From Haplomitrium mnioides (lineage: Eukaryota > Marchantiophyta > Haplomitriopsida > Calobryales): DNA of 64,000 nucleotides. Position numbers and translations under genes: made by a program. Positions 31,770 through 44,300 of the stretch are shown one piece after another. Where the stretch lies: contig JBNGIS010008684.1 in NCBI GenBank assembly GCA_049999725.1, forward strand, positions 1 to 64,000. Reading direction: 5' to 3'. Position 1 is the first letter of the stretch. Each line of letters opens with the position of its first letter. The notes beneath the pieces were generated by a model, which was given only the letters and a program-made list of their open reading frames with translations, was not told the DNA's origin and searched no databases.

Positions 31770-32203
31770 TGTAATAGTACAAGCATAAGGTTGTGCTATT
31801 TATAAGAAAATAGAGAGGAGTGAAGGAAGTGGTAGTGAGTCACTTTTAAGGTAAGATTAGATTACTTGCTTTTGAAGTCACTTTTGGTGAAGAGTCACTT
31901 TTAAGTTACTTGCATTTGAAGTCACTTTTGGTAGAGAGTCACCTTTAAGGCTGAAATGAGAAGTGACTTGTAAGTGAAGTAAGAGGGATAACACCCTCTT
32001 CTCTTGTATAAATAGAAGGGCTTCTTAGCCCCACTTCTCATTCTGGAGTTCCTCTTGAATCACTTGAGTTCTTTGGTTGCTTGGCTTTTGCTTGTACTCT
32101 TGGTCTTAGTTTAGACCTTGAGTTGCTTTTTGGTTGAATAACTCTATTAGAGTTCACGATGAAGTCTTACTCATTTGGATTTGGTCTATAAGATTCTTTT
32201 ACA
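31770..32203 (+). repeat. 3' LTR of Gypsy-2
   Basis: TGTAATAGTACAAGC to TTTTACA, 434 bp, with a few percent difference from the 5' LTR. Confidence 0.95.
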
Positions 32204-32208
32204 AGAAG

Positions 32209-32549
32209 GCCGTGGTTGTATGAGTCCAAAGTGATGCACAACTGGAGGAACTCCACACTGGTGTTTGACCACGAAAAAATGACGGTGTACTATGGTCATG
32301 TTTCTCACTTGGGTGAAACGCAGTCAGAAGCAAAATACAATAATGAGTGGTTCAAAGAGGAGGAAGATTTGGAGTACCACTATTGAGTACAGATGGTGAG
32401 CGGAGCGATAGAGGAGGATCTATCGGAGGAGGGTGCAATTTTCGTCAATCAAATCGAATTATCTACCTATGACGGAACAGAGCATCAGTGGGATGGGTCC
32501 ACGGAAGATCGAACTAGAACTAAGAACACTAGAATCCAAAGGGGGGATA
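32209..32549 (+). pseudogene. Gypsy-1 protease end and linker, between the two inner insertions
   Basis: RPWLYESKVMHNW and STLVFDHEKMTVYYG continue the Gypsy-1 protease C-terminus, followed by acidic linker text (EEDLSEEGAIFVNQIELSTY). One TGA lies near 32383. The segment ends at GGATA (32545-32549), the left target copy of Copia-4. Confidence 0.8.
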
Positions 32550-32897
32550 TATTGAAGATATAATTACCTGTAGTGTCTCAACCTTGCTTTCTGTAATGTT
32601 ATGTTATGTTATGTCATATTAGCATTAGTGCTAATCCAGATTAGTGCATGAGCGATTAGTATTACTCATGTATTAGTGTTATATATAGTTATGACAGTTA
32701 GCAGCAGTTAACAACAGTTGGTAGCGGTTGCTACCCCCAAGGGGATTAATACGAGGAGCATTGTTGCTACTTCCCACCTTTTTCCTTGTAAGCATTCCCT
32801 CCTTGAATGAAGAAGAGCTCCCAGTCAGTGCACGAGTTGATTACATGCATGAATGAATAGGATGAGAGTTTAATCTGATCAATTGAATTCTCGCATG
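32550..32897 (+). repeat. 5' LTR of Copia-4
   Basis: 348 bp, differing from the 3' LTR at roughly 15 positions by eye plus a short indel in a GTTAT repeat. It contains a TTATATATAG box near 32680. Confidence 0.85.
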
Positions 32898-32907
32898 ATA
32901 TCATAGC
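32896..32907 (+). other. Copia-4 primer-binding site (decayed tRNA iMet 3' end)
   Basis: TGATATCATAGC differs at two positions from TGGTATCAGAGC, the complement of the initiator tRNA-Met 3' end. It overlaps the proposed LTR end by two bases, which adds doubt to that edge. Confidence 0.6.
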
Positions 32908-33643
32908 TTAATTCGTTTTTACATGCAATCGTAGAGGTGTCGGGCTACAACTTCGAAACGTTGTGGCGGGGCTTTTGGGAGGAAGCGGTTGACCTGCTAT
33001 ATTGGTTGCTGGACTGGCTGTCAGTGGACCTTAATTTTGACAAAATTCCTCAAGTGGTGAGGATGCGACGTCGGTGAAGCTCAATCGTAAGGACTGGTCC
33101 GTGTGATAAGTTCACACTTGGAGACAATTCAATTTGTCTGCTACCTTCTCTACTCCGCGATGTGTTTGTAGGGCTTAGGAGAGAAGAGGAGAATTCGGAC
33201 CTGCAATTTTGGAGTCGCAGAGGTCTAGCCAGCGGGTTGGAGTGGTGACGGGATCGCTACCCGACCACGTCGTGATTTGTTCGCGAGCGCTGTGTGCGCG
33301 CGTCTTGGCCAAGCGCGAAGTGTTCCGTAAGAGAGGAAGTCGCGTTTTGCCTCTGCGAGATAAGAGAGAAATCTCTAAACTACTTCATATGGTTTTCGAC
33401 GAAGAAATACTGGCGTTATATTTTGCTTCCAACAGATAAGAAAGAAAACTTTATCAAAAGTTTTCCTTAACGACCTCATCGACGAAGAAATACTAGCGAG
33501 ACTCTAATATACTTGAAAAGCTGATTCATAAAGAAAGGAAATAAGATAAATAAAAAAAAAAGGTGAAGTGAAAAGTGAAAACGGTTATTTTTCCATTACA
33601 CTTTCCCCTTGATCAGCTTTTTTGACTTGAAGCTGTTCCAGAT
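32908..33643. other. Copia-4 leader
   Basis: About 740 bases between primer site and gag ATG, with no convincing coding frame (a 76-codon frame at 33209-33439 has no family resemblance). An A-rich run lies near 33550. Confidence 0.5.
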
Positions 33644-36600
33644 ATGTCACTAAAAGTAAGTGACATTCCTAAGTTTGATGGGAGTTATTTTCATGTTTGG
33701 AAGCACAGAGTCAAGCTATTTCTAAAAGCTGAAGATCTGTTGGAAGTGGTTGATGGGTCTGTCTCCAGGCTGTCACCCCCCTTCCAGCCTTTGGGACACC
33801 AATACAACACACTCCTCCAACAAGTGCAGGCAGCAGATCTGAATGGGACCACAAGGATTCAGTTGCTCTTTCTATTACTACCAATTGCCTTGATAACAAC
33901 CAGGTGTCTCATATGAGTTCACATGCACAGGCGCAGCAGGCATGGAATGCATTGTCACTTCTATATGAATCCCAGGATGTTGTCACCCGCATATATCTTA
34001 GAGGCAGATTGGCCACATTAAGAATGAGAGAAGGTGACAGTCTGACAAGGCACCTTCATGAACTCAGGTCTCTGATGGAGCAGCTATCTGCTGCAGGGTC
34101 ACTTGTCCAAGATGAAGATGCCACTCTATCATTGATGAGAAGTCTCCCAGCTTCTTATAGGCTTCTAATGAATTCTTTAAGAGGCATTCCAAACTTGACA
34201 CTGCAGAGGCTAATTACTTACATCCTGCAGGAGGAGACAATGGCAAAGACACAATGACTCTCAGACTCCATGTCTGCCCTATATGTGAACAACCGCAGGA
34301 GGCCCAGATACAATGGACTTAGACCTCATGCAACCCCAATGCCTACAAATCAGGCATCTGGTAGTGGGAGTACCTTCAGAAAAGGGATAAAGTGTTTTAA
34401 CTGCAAAGAAATTGGTCATATTGCAAGAAATTGCAGGAGGAAGGCATCTGACCAACCCAGAAATAGGTTCTATGGGAACATGATAACAAGCCAGAGTGAT
34501 GAGAAGAAGGGACAGGATAAGCAGAACCATCGGCTTTACCTTGCAACCTTTTTGAACCTCAATGAACATTCATCTGATAAGAAAGATGATGGGTGGTACT
34601 TGGATAGTGGGGCAACTGCCCACATGGCCTATGATAAGAGGTGCTTCACTCAGTATGAAGCGTATCCAAGTGACCATTTTGTTTATCTTGGTGACAATCG
34701 CAGTCAGCCCATCTGTGGTATGGGCTCTGTCATGATTGTTTTAAGTGATGGACAAGTCAGAGAAATACCTGATGTTTTACATGTGCTAGGTATGTTCAAG
34801 AATTTATTCTCTATTAGCCAATTCAACAATGCCAATGGGCATACAGTTATAAAGAATTGACACTGCACACTCATGAATGCAAATGGGAAGCATCTGGCTA
34901 CCTGTATGATGCACAATCAACTGTACTTACTGGGCAGATCTATCAGTGCAGACCATGTGGCAACGCCTGCTTCAGCCTCGATATCTGATGTTGAATTGTG
35001 GCACCAGCGTCTTGGCCACATCAGCCTTCCCAGGCTGAAACAACTGAGTGATGACAACGTGGTTGTTGGATTAAACCTGGCAGATATGGGTAACCTGCCA
35101 GACTGCATTTCTTGCATCAAGGCCAAGCAGACCAATGACATGTTCCCCAGTCACAGCTCCACTCGAGCCACAGAGGCTTTGGCTTTGGTTCACTCAGATC
35201 TCTGTGGCCCCATGACCTCAGCTACCCACTCCGGTTGCAGATATTTTATCACATTCATTGATGACTACTCACGGTACTCACTCGTCTATTTGCTGACCCA
35301 GAAATCACAAGCCTATCAGCAGTTCAGAACTTACAAGGCTTTTGTTGAAAAGCAAGTGGGGAGACAACTTAAGGCTTTGAGGACTGACAATGGTGGTGAG
35401 TACAAGTCCCATGAGTTCAACAACTATTGCCTAGAGAACGGAATTCTTCGCATGTACACAGCTCCCTATACACCTGAGCAGAATGGTGTTGCAGAAAGGA
35501 AGAATCGGACATTGGTTGAGGCAGCCATGGCAATGCTTCTACATTCTGGGCTCAAGAGAGCCTATTGGGGAGAGGCTATTATGACAGCCACCTATCTGCA
35601 GAATTGATCTCCCACCAAAGCACTTGTAGATGGTAAGACTCCATATGAACTGTGGCATGGCCACAAGCCAAATCTCTCACATTTGAGGATTTTTGGCTCT
35701 AAGGCATTTGCTTTGATTCCCAAGGATCTGAGAGCAAAGTTTGATGAGAAGTCAGTGGAATGTATTTTCTTGGGGTATGATGAACGTGCCAAGGCATATA
35801 GATTATTGCAGCCATCCAATCAACGCATTCTTATATCCAGGGATGTAAAATTTCTTGAGAATGCAACTGTGAGCATGGGAGAAGGGAATGATGACACTGG
35901 GTTATACGATGATGCATTTATTAACATCCTGATTGCACCTTGTCATCATGACATCAGCATCACTCCATCAGTTGCAGCTCCAACGCCTCTTTCAGCTCCA
36001 ATGGGAGCATTAGAATTATCACCAGTGCTAGCTCCAGTGGGAGTTTCAAGCCCTGACCACAATGCAGGTCTGGAGAACCTGCCTTCACCTTTACATCATG
36101 GTCCCTCCATCCCTGCATTGAGGAGGAGCACTAGGACTAAGAAAGCACTGGACTTTTATGATGATTCTAAGTTCAGCCACAAGAATCAGATGGCATTATT
36201 CTCGGCTGGACTACCTAGGGTCAAAGAACCTGATACCCTAGCAGAGGCACTCAGCAGCCTTGAAGGATCTAAATGGCAGCAAGCTGTTGCAGATGAACTG
36301 GCATCTTTAGCCAAGAATGAAACTTGGACAGTGTCACCAATTCCAACAGGCAAGAAACCTGTTAGATGCAAATGGAAATTCAAAGTGAAGTACAATGTTG
36401 ATGGCATTGTTGGCAGGTTTAAGGCAAGGCTGGTTGCAAAAGGGTTCACACAAGTTTATGGTGTTGATTACACCGATACCTATTCACCAGTGGTGAGGAT
36501 CACATCCATTCGAGTGATCTTAGCAATTGCAGCTCAATATGACCTTGAGGTACATCAACTTGATGTAAAGACTGCTTTTCTCAATGGCATATTAGAGGAA

Positions 36601-37801
36601 GATATTTATATGTCCATCCCAGAAGGTGTGGATGGTCATGGTACAGAGGGAATTGCTTGTAAACTGAACAAGGCACTATATGGACTGAAACAGTCATCTC
36701 GATTATGGTATCAAAAGATGGACTCATTTTTGCTTGAGCTGGAGTTTCACATGTCTGATGCAGACTCTAATGTTTATTTGTACATAAGCGATATGAAAGT
36801 TGTGATACTTGCACTGTACGTTGGACACAGTCCTTGCCAGCAATGACATCAAGCTGCTGGCGCATGTTAAGAATTCTCTGATGCAGGGGTTTGAAATGAC
36901 AGACATGGGAGAGATTCACTACTGTCTTGGAATGGAGATCACCAGGAACATGGGTGATGGATGGATCCACCTTTCCCAACAACGTTATGTCTTGGAAGTC
37001 TTGGATAGATTTTCCATGTTGGACTGCAAATCAGTATGTAGCCCTGTTGACCCAGAAGCCAGACTGACTGTAAATGACTGTCCTGTGATTGACAGTAACA
37101 AGCACTCAATGGAAAATATACCCTACTCCAGTGTTGTTGGCAGCCTTATGTGGGCAATAATTTGCTCACGCCCAGACATCTCCTTTGCTGTCAGCACAGT
37201 TTCTCAATTCATGGAGAATTCGGGACAAAAGCACTGGACTGCAGTGAAGAGAATATTCAGATATTTGAAGGAGAGTTCACAAAGGGGTATCAGCTACCGT
37301 CGCAAAGACTCTGTTATGTCTTTGTATGGATATTGTGACTCCAACTATGCAGGAAACTTGGACACACGGAAGTCTACCACCGAGTATTGTTTTCTTATGT
37401 CAAATGCTGTTGTGTCGTGGGCAAGTAAGAAGCAGAAGGCCGTCGCACTCTCAAGTACTGAGGCAGAGTATATGGCATTATCTAGGGCTTTTACTGAAGC
37501 TGTATGGCTTCGACGACTTTTGGCTGATCTTGGATATGCACAGTCTGCTACTCATGTTTACTGTGACAATCAGAGTGCAATAGCACTTCTCCACAACCCA
37601 AGGTTACATGATCGGACAAAGCATATTGACATCCAATATCATTATGTACGTGACCTGGTGAAAGAAGGAGTCATCTGTACTGTCTACTGTCACACAAATA
37701 AGATGACAGTTGACATCTTGACAAAAGGACTCTCAAGGAATAGGCACCATCTTCTTGTTGGCATGATGGGGATGGTGGATGGACAGAAATACAAGTTTTA
37801 G
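33644..37801 (+). pseudogene. Copia-4 gag-pol polyprotein, broken
   Basis: Start MSLKVSDIPKFDG at 33644, after a TTGACTTGAAGC...GATATG stretch. Domains in order: gag (FHVWKHRVKLFL; frameshift near 33900; ARNALSLLYES-like text, RLATLRMREGDSL); zinc knuckle CFNCKEIGHIARNC (34393-34434); protease DSGATAHM (34603); GAG-preintegrase ELWHQRLGHISL; integrase with D (HSDLCGP), D (RTDNGGEY, about 35385) and E (NGVAERKN, about 35491); RT with KPVRCKWKFKVKY, RLVAKGFTQVYGVDY and DVKTAFLNG; RNase H with LSSTEAEYMALS and DNQSAIALLHNP. Lesions are TGA stops at 34255, 34858 and 35605, and a 2-base deletion inside the RT YVDD codons near 36820 that shifts the frame. Without these, most of the protein is intact. 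Confidence 0.92.
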
Positions 37802-37815
37802 ACCCTAAGTAGGAG

Positions 37816-38156
37816 TATTGAAGATTTAATTACTTGTAGTGTCTCAACCTTGCTTTCTATTATGTTATGTTATGTCATATTAGCATTAGTGCTAATCCAG
37901 ATTAGTGCATGAGCGATTAGTATTACTCATGTATTAGTGTTATATATAGTTATGACAGTTAGCAGCAATTAACAACAGTTGGTAGCAGTTGCTACCCTTA
38001 GGGGGATTAATACGGGGAGCATTGTTGCTACTCCCGACCTTTTTCCTTGTAAGCATTCCCTCCTTGAATGAAGAAGAGCTCCCAATCAGTGCACAAGTTG
38101 ATTACATGCATGAATGAATAGGATGAGAGTTTAATCTGATCAATTGAATTCTCATA
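37816..38156 (+). repeat. 3' LTR of Copia-4
   Basis: 341 bp, preceded by a purine-rich AAGTAGGAG tract. It pairs with 32550-32897. Confidence 0.85.
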
Positions 38157-38161
38157 GGATA

Positions 38162-39400
38162 GATCCAAAGTACCTCATCGGATTCAAGAAACGGATGCAG
38201 GAAGGTCCGCAGAAGCTCATCGAGAGGAGGGCGGAGTACGGTTAGCCACTCTGATACCATCAGAAGATAACATGAGACAAAATGAAATGGGAGTGGTGCG
38301 GAATGCCCAGCACAAGCAGCTAGTGTCCGAGAGGGACACACCTTCCATATAGGTGCTCAATTGCCCAGAGAAATAAAGCGGGCCCTCACTAATCTCTTGT
38401 ACAATTTCAGTGACGCCTTTGCTTGGAGTCACGTAGACCTGAAGGGAGTCCCAAGAGAATTGGTGGAGCATCGGATCGACCGGGAGCCAACAACAATTCT
38501 GGTGCGACAGAGGCAATATCAGATGAATCCCCAATTCTCCCTACTAGCGAAGGAGGAGATAGACAAACTCCTAGAAGCCAAATTCATTTACCCCGTCCTC
38601 AATAATGAATGGGTGTCCCCTCTGATAGTGATACCCAAAAAAGTGAGGTAGGACGGAAAGAAAAAGATTCGAGTATGCTAGGATTTTTGAAAGCTAAATG
38701 ACGTCACGAAAAAGGACCACTATCCGTTGCCTTTTACAGATGGGGAGTTGGATTTGGTGGCAGGATAGGAGGTGTACAGCTTTCTTGATTGGTACTCAGG
38801 TTATAACCAAATCTAGATCTGAGAGGAGGATCAGCTCAAGACATCATTTACCACGGAATGGGGGGTGTTTGTTTTCAAAAGAATGCCATTCGGTCTATGC
38901 AATGCACCAAGTACCTTCCAGCGAATGATGGTGAACATCTTCCACGACTACTTCAGGAAATTCCTAGAAGTGTTCAACGACGATTTAGTGGTGTACGGCA
39001 AGTTGGAGGACTATGAGAGGGATGTAAGGCTCACCCTTCAAAGGTGCAGAGAAATGGGGCTGAGGTTGCACCCAGACAAGTGCTTCTTCGGAGTGAAGGA
39101 GGGGATACTCCTCGGACATCGGATATCAAGCAGAGGAATAGAGGTGGATCAAGAAAAGATCACCAATTGGATAAATGTGGCATTTTCTACCAACCTGAAA
39201 GAGGTGCAAGGATTCCTGAGGTGCATCGGATACTACCACAAATTCATCAACCAATTCGCCTCAGTGGCTCTACCCTTCATCCAAATGACCAAAGGAGGTA
39301 GCACATTTGAGGCCACTCCTGAAAGATTGGCAAGTTTCAGAGAATTGAAAGAGAAATTGGCAAGCGCCTCCATATTGGTTACTCCCAGCTAGGGAAAGGA
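38162..39400 (+). pseudogene. Gypsy-1 reverse transcriptase
   Basis: After Copia-4 the Gypsy-1 frame resumes: FSDAFAWSHVDLKGVP (pre-RT), EEIDKLLEAKFIYPV, EWVSPLIVIPKK, a TAG near 38649, MPFGLCNAPSTFQRMM and the catalytic box FNDD (38973-38984; the family usually has Y/F-V-D-D), LHPDKCFFGV, and LGHRISSRGIEVD. Several stops lie at 38649-38790 and the frame changes near 38860. A TAG at 39390 precedes the RNase H. Confidence 0.88.
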
Positions 39401-39790
39401 CTTTCATGTGATGATCGACGTTTTAGGATTCTGCATTGGAGCAGTGTTATCCTAGGTGGATGAGAAGGGATGTAATCACCCAATATACTTCGCTAGCAGA
39501 CTATTAACACTAGCAGAGAAGAACTACTCTGCAACAGATCGGGAAGCACAAGGAATCATCTATGCCCTGAAAAAATTCAAGCATGATTTGTTGCAACATA
39601 AAGTGATCGTCCACACGGATCACAATGCACTCAAGTACATGGTGAACAAACCAGACATCACCGATCGGATTGTGAGGTGGGTACTTCTCTTGCAAGAATT
39701 CAATGTTGAGGTCAAGATCAAGCCTGGGAAAAAGCATAGTAACGCAGATTTCTTCTCCCGGATTGCTGGGCCTGTCAATCAGGAGGAGGT
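39401..39790 (+). pseudogene. Gypsy-1 RNase H
   Basis: DFHVMIDVLGFCIGAVLS, a TAG, then HPIYFASRLLT, EKNYSATDREAQGIIYAL (catalytic Glu), HTDHNALKYM (catalytic Asp) and KKHSNADFFSRI, the usual Gypsy RNase H string. Open from 39456. Confidence 0.88.
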
Positions 39791-41100
39791 GAGCGATCAA
39801 TTCCCTGATGATGACCTATTCCAAGTAAGGGTTGGAGGGACCATGAATTACGCTCTCATCACTGAATTCCTCTGTTCAGCTCAAATCCCCCAAGGCAGCA
39901 ACAAAGAGGAGGCTGATGTGTTCCTTAGAAAGGTAAGGCCATACCTCTTGATCAAGGGGATATTACATAAGAGAGGGTATAACGGGATGATCAGATGCTG
40001 CTTAGAGCAAGATCAGTCCACAGTAGTGATGCAGACACTTTATAGAGAAGAGACAGAAGGATACTTTGCAGCCGACACCACAATCAAGAAGATCTTCGAT
40101 GCAAGATATTGGTGGCCCACCTTGCACAAGGATGTGCATTTTTTGGTGAAGAGGTGTGATGCCTATCAAAGGAAGAGGAGGCTTGCAACAAACCACCACC
40201 ATCCTTTGGTACCCATCATTCACTTAGCACCTTTTGAGAAGTGGGGTATAGACTTCATCGGTCCAATTGCACCTTCCACCCGGAAGGGCAACAAGTACAT
40301 ACTGTTGGCCACGGATTATACCACCAAGTGGGTGGAGGCCAGAGCAATGCGAAAGGACGATGCCAAAACGGTGGCAGCCTTCCTCTATGAGCAGATGTTC
40401 TGCAGATTCGGTCTTTCTTTGGAGTTGGTCAGCGATCAGGGGACACACTTCATCAATTAGGTAATCAAAGACCTGACCCATTGGTATCTGGTCAAACACA
40501 TAAGTACCACAGCTTACCCCCCAAGGCGAATGGCCTAATAGAAAGGGCCAATGGAATTATGGGGAAAATACTCAGTAAGACAGTAGCAATAAACAAAGCG
40601 GATTGGGATCCGAAGTTGCTTACTGTCACTCATGCCTACAATTTGGCTTACAAGACCACAACAGAGCATAGTCCTTACTTTTTGGTCTTTGGACAACACG
40701 TCTTGGTGCCTGTAGAGTATGAGGTACCCACCAGAAGAGTGTTGGAACAAGAGAAGATGGCTGAGGATCATAGTAGAAGGGAGAGACTCTATCAGCTGGA
40801 GAGCTTATAAGAAGTCAGAGAGATAGCCCAATGAAGGTTGGAGCACTAACAAGAGCTCAAGAAGAAGCAACATGATAAGGAGCTCAAACCAACTAACCTC
40901 CGGGAGGGAAATCTGGTGTTGTTGTATGACAACACGTTTGTGCATTTCCCTATGAAATTGCACACAATGTGGATGGGACCATTCGTGTTGAGCAAGCTCC
41001 ATCGGAATGGGTCAGCAGAGCTGGAAACACTGGAGAGTCACAAGTTAGCCAACATAGTACACTTCGACAAACTGAAAAAATACGTGAATTAAAAAGAGAA
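39791..41100 (+). pseudogene. Gypsy-1 integrase
   Basis: The zinc-binding part has RYWWPTLHKDVHFLVKRCDA with the last Cys position reading Tyr (CDAY). The core has GIDFIGPI (first Asp), VSDQGTHF (second Asp, near 40433; TAG at 40458 after FIN) and LIERANG (Glu, about 40535). The C-terminal SH3-like part is VLLYDNTF...GPFVLSKLH...LKKYVN, ending with TAA near 41090. No chromodomain follows. Stops at 40808, 40832 and 40847 add to the damage. Confidence 0.88.
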
Positions 41101-41311
41101 GGAAGAGGGCCTAAATATGACAACATCGAAGATGGCCAGCTAACGGAGGTAAAATTATGTGTGTATGTGTGTGTTTCATAAGGAGGGTGTTTTGTTAGGA
41201 TGTATTGTAACATTTACGGAGACCGGACAATGACCACTCATAGAAGACAACCAACAGAGAAGGGAGATGAAGGGTGTTCGCGAGGTCGCTTCACACTTAA
41301 ATGGGGAGTTA
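41101..41311 (+). other. Gypsy-1 3' untranslated part and polypurine tract
   Basis: Non-coding region after the integrase. The purine-rich AAATGGGGAGTTA at about 41299-41311 directly precedes the 3' LTR and suits a plus-strand priming tract. An alternative LTR start at TGTTAGGATG (41193) was considered because of the upstream AAGGAGGG, but the 5' LTR does not contain that segment. Confidence 0.6.
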
Positions 41312-44300
41312 TGTCAGCCAGTGATTTAGAGCACTTAGGCAGAATTCAAGATTTCGGAAGTATTTCTGGCACAATGACCTTTGATAAGTGTGGAGGCCCC
41401 TCAAGAACCACGGATTACTCTCAAACAACTACTAAGAGCAGAACGCATGATTCCTAGAAGGAAAACATGATCATGGTGGAAGGATGAGAAGAGAGCAGTG
41501 ATCGTCAATCAGGGGAGGGGTCCCATTTCAAAATCCGAAGCAGGCCAACGGGAAGCCGTGGACCTCAAGAGGATGCGGGGATTGTGGTCGAGCAGGGGAG
41601 AAGGGAACGCCCACTTCAAGCGAAGTGATATGAGAAGAAAGAACGGATCCACAAGCAGACATCCGAAGGCACTCAGAGGAGGTAGATCGCGGACATGTCC
41701 TACAGCGGCCACCAATTGGGACGCAAGGATCGGGGACGAAATGAGGAGGTAAGAACATCACAAGGGCGAGCAAAGCCAGGGAAGAGGGACGCCTCGATCC
41801 CGCAAACAGAAGCGCGCCCTACAAGGGCCGATCGAGCTCACTCTTCGAATCCGCGGATCCTAACAGAAACGTGGAGTTCCTTGAACGCCCTGCGAGATTC
41901 CACGCAAATGTGGCATCTCCAAAGCAATTCACAAGATTCTACGGAAGACGTGGTAGCTCCAAAGAGTCTGAGGATCTACAAGAAGTCGTCTTCTTAAGTG
42001 GGGATCCCACTTAATAGGGTTCCGATCCGTCTTACAACGTGGGAACCCCACTTAAGAGGAATCTGCGAAGAGTCCAACCGGGGAGCTACGAGGAAGACTC
42101 GAAAGGGTGACATAGCGTGGGTCTGATCGAAGGAAGGCGGAAGAGTGTTGGAAGGGAGGATTGAGGGAGCCGAAGGACGACTTAGCTCGAATCTGGTCAC
42201 GAAATACCCGTCTGATGCCAAAGAGGTGATTCATCAACGTTCCGATCAAGGAAGAATCGAAGGAAGCTGAAAGAGTGACTTAGCGAGGATTCGACAGGAG
42301 GAAAAGCAGAGGAGAGCCGAAAGGAGGACAAATCACCGAATGGGCCGACGAAGAGCGAGTGGAGGCAAAAAGAAAATCTATCGACCATCCGATCAGTAGG
42401 GAACTGGTTAAGGTGATTCTGATCCGTCCTCCGACATAGGGGAACCACCTAACTTAGATCCGTGGAGACGCCAACCGAGAGGCACGGAGGAAACGGCAAA
42501 AGGGTGACCTAGCGTTGATCCAATCAGAGAAGATCCGCGGAAGCTAGAAGGGCAACATGACGTCGATCCAGTTGGGGGAGAAAAGGATACACCGAAAAAG
42601 CGATTTATCGAAGAGCTGGATTGACGGATGGTGGCGTCCGGGAAAACGACTTAGCGCAGATCCGACCGTTGAAGGAACAAGCAATGTTGAAAGGATGATC
42701 CTTCGTAGATTCGGCTAAGCCAAAGGGAAAGTTTGACAGAGTTCGGCCGAGTCATTCGAAAGTTCGACAGGGGGACACTTTTGTCGTTCTTACAACGAGC
42801 GCGGTGACAAAGTAGCGAAGAAAGCCTCGGGAGCTCACATTGTTCTTATCTTGAAGGGATGATGAAACGACGACATCGACACAATTTTTTACTCAGTGAG
42901 CAAAGAGAGTCCACAGCGGTTCTTCGGATGATGTGGCGAGCGTAGAAAGCCCGCGGAGAGATTCGAAAACGTGGACGAAGGAGGGGGAAGTCCACATGTC
43001 AACTTCGGAAGAAGGGTTAACGCGACGGTTCGCCTATCCCCTTGCGGTGCGGCGTGAGACGGCGGCCTTCGGACGACGTGGCGCTTTGAGACACGAGGAG
43101 AGGATTCTTTGGGTCAAATCAAAAGGAAGTCAACCGACGGTCTGCCTACCTCTTTGCGGAGCAGCGTTGGACGGCGTCTTTTGGATAACGTGGCGACTCG
43201 GGGAGCCTTGAGCAAAGTCAGAGGACACATGACAACAGGTGAGAGCTCATCGGACCTCGGGCCGCGAGCGGGTCAACTTCGGAAGGGAGGGTCAACGCGA
43301 CAATCAATCAACCCCCTTGCGTGGCGACGTCGGACGGCGGTGCAGCAGACGATGTGGTGCGCAGAGGATCATTGGGGATCTACAAGGGAATGTGCTGAGA
43401 TTTTGTAAACTGGGTTCTGTTGGGCGCTTCGAAACTCTGTTCCGAAGAACCTTTCAGACTTGACTCCGTAGGAATCTGCGGAATCTCGATCCGCAAGATT
43501 CCTCGGATACCATGTGGAGTTATCGTTGTACTTGTCGCTTCTCGACCAATTGACAGAACACGCGACGCGCGCTTCTTCTCCGTTGTAACAGGATTAACAA
43601 ACATTAGAGCCACGCGTCGACACCTCCTTTTCCAAGCCTAACGGAATTAACGACTTCAAACAAAGCGCACTCGGAGGCGCGGGATCGCTCAGTGGAGGGA
43701 GGGGGTGTACCTCGAGGAACTCCGATTCAGAAAGGGAGATGCACATGCAATCGAAAGATGCAAAAGCGACCTCGTAACAGGGAAATCGCACATGGTAAGA
43801 CATGAGTAGGAATTCAGTGAAGAGATCACGTGAAACGAGTGGACTAGTTCTAGAGGGCCAAAGGGATTTGGAGGTGGATTGGAGAGGCGTCGTGAATCGC
43901 AAAGTGAGGAGCTCTGGATGACCAGGCGATCTATGCGAACTCATCCTCGCAGGTGGACCAGAGCGGAGGTGGACCGATAAGTGAGTCTTGAAGGGATGTT
44001 GGCCAACCGAGAACTAAAGAGAGACTACCGAGTGAGGAGCTTGTAGTCGTCTTTGCATTTATCTACGCAAGCGCATCAGCCCAGAGTGCTCGGAGTGCGC
44101 TCTGGAGTAATTATTCAAGTGGAGCCGAGAGAGGGATGGCTCTGTTAGTGCCTAAGCACTGCGGAGTAAGACTCGTCAAGGCTCGGAGTGGAGTGGGTTA
44201 CCTGCAGTCAGAGGGACTGTTCTTCCAAAGGTGGAAGTGAAAGAAATCCTCTTCCTAGCTTGAGGAAGTAAATTCAGGGCTTCTCGCGAGGGAAGTAGAA

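Larger units (their letters stand above)
27241..32203 (+). mobile_element. Gypsy-2, chromovirus inside Gypsy-1
   Basis: 4963-bp plus-strand Ty3-Gypsy element with two 434-bp LTRs (TGTAATAG...TTTTACA), an initiator tRNA-Met 3'-end primer site, gag-protease, RT, RNase H, integrase and a C-terminal chromodomain. Flanks are ATAAG (27236-27240) and AGAAG (32204-32208), a 4-of-5 target duplication. The Gypsy-1 protease frame reads on across it (LVLI before, RPWLYESKVMHNW after). All domains carry stops or frameshifts. Confidence 0.92.
32550..38156 (+). mobile_element. Copia-4 inside Gypsy-1
   Basis: 5.6-kb plus-strand Ty1-Copia element. LTRs are 32550-32897 and 37816-38156; target duplication GGATA is at 32545-32549 and 38157-38161. 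The LTR ends (TATTGAAG...CATA) are not the usual TG...CA, so the exact edges could shift by two or three bases. It holds gag, protease, integrase, RT and RNase H in one nearly continuous frame, the best preserved pol in the window. It is not closely related to the other four Copia elements and has a different primer site. Confidence 0.9.

Noticed and set aside
41193-41311. TGTTAGGATG as the start of the Gypsy-1 3' LTR
   Set aside because: The 5' LTR has no copy of the first 119 bases, while TGTCAGCC at 41312 gives TGTCA/TGACA ends, target duplications and correct resumption of the Copia-3 frame.
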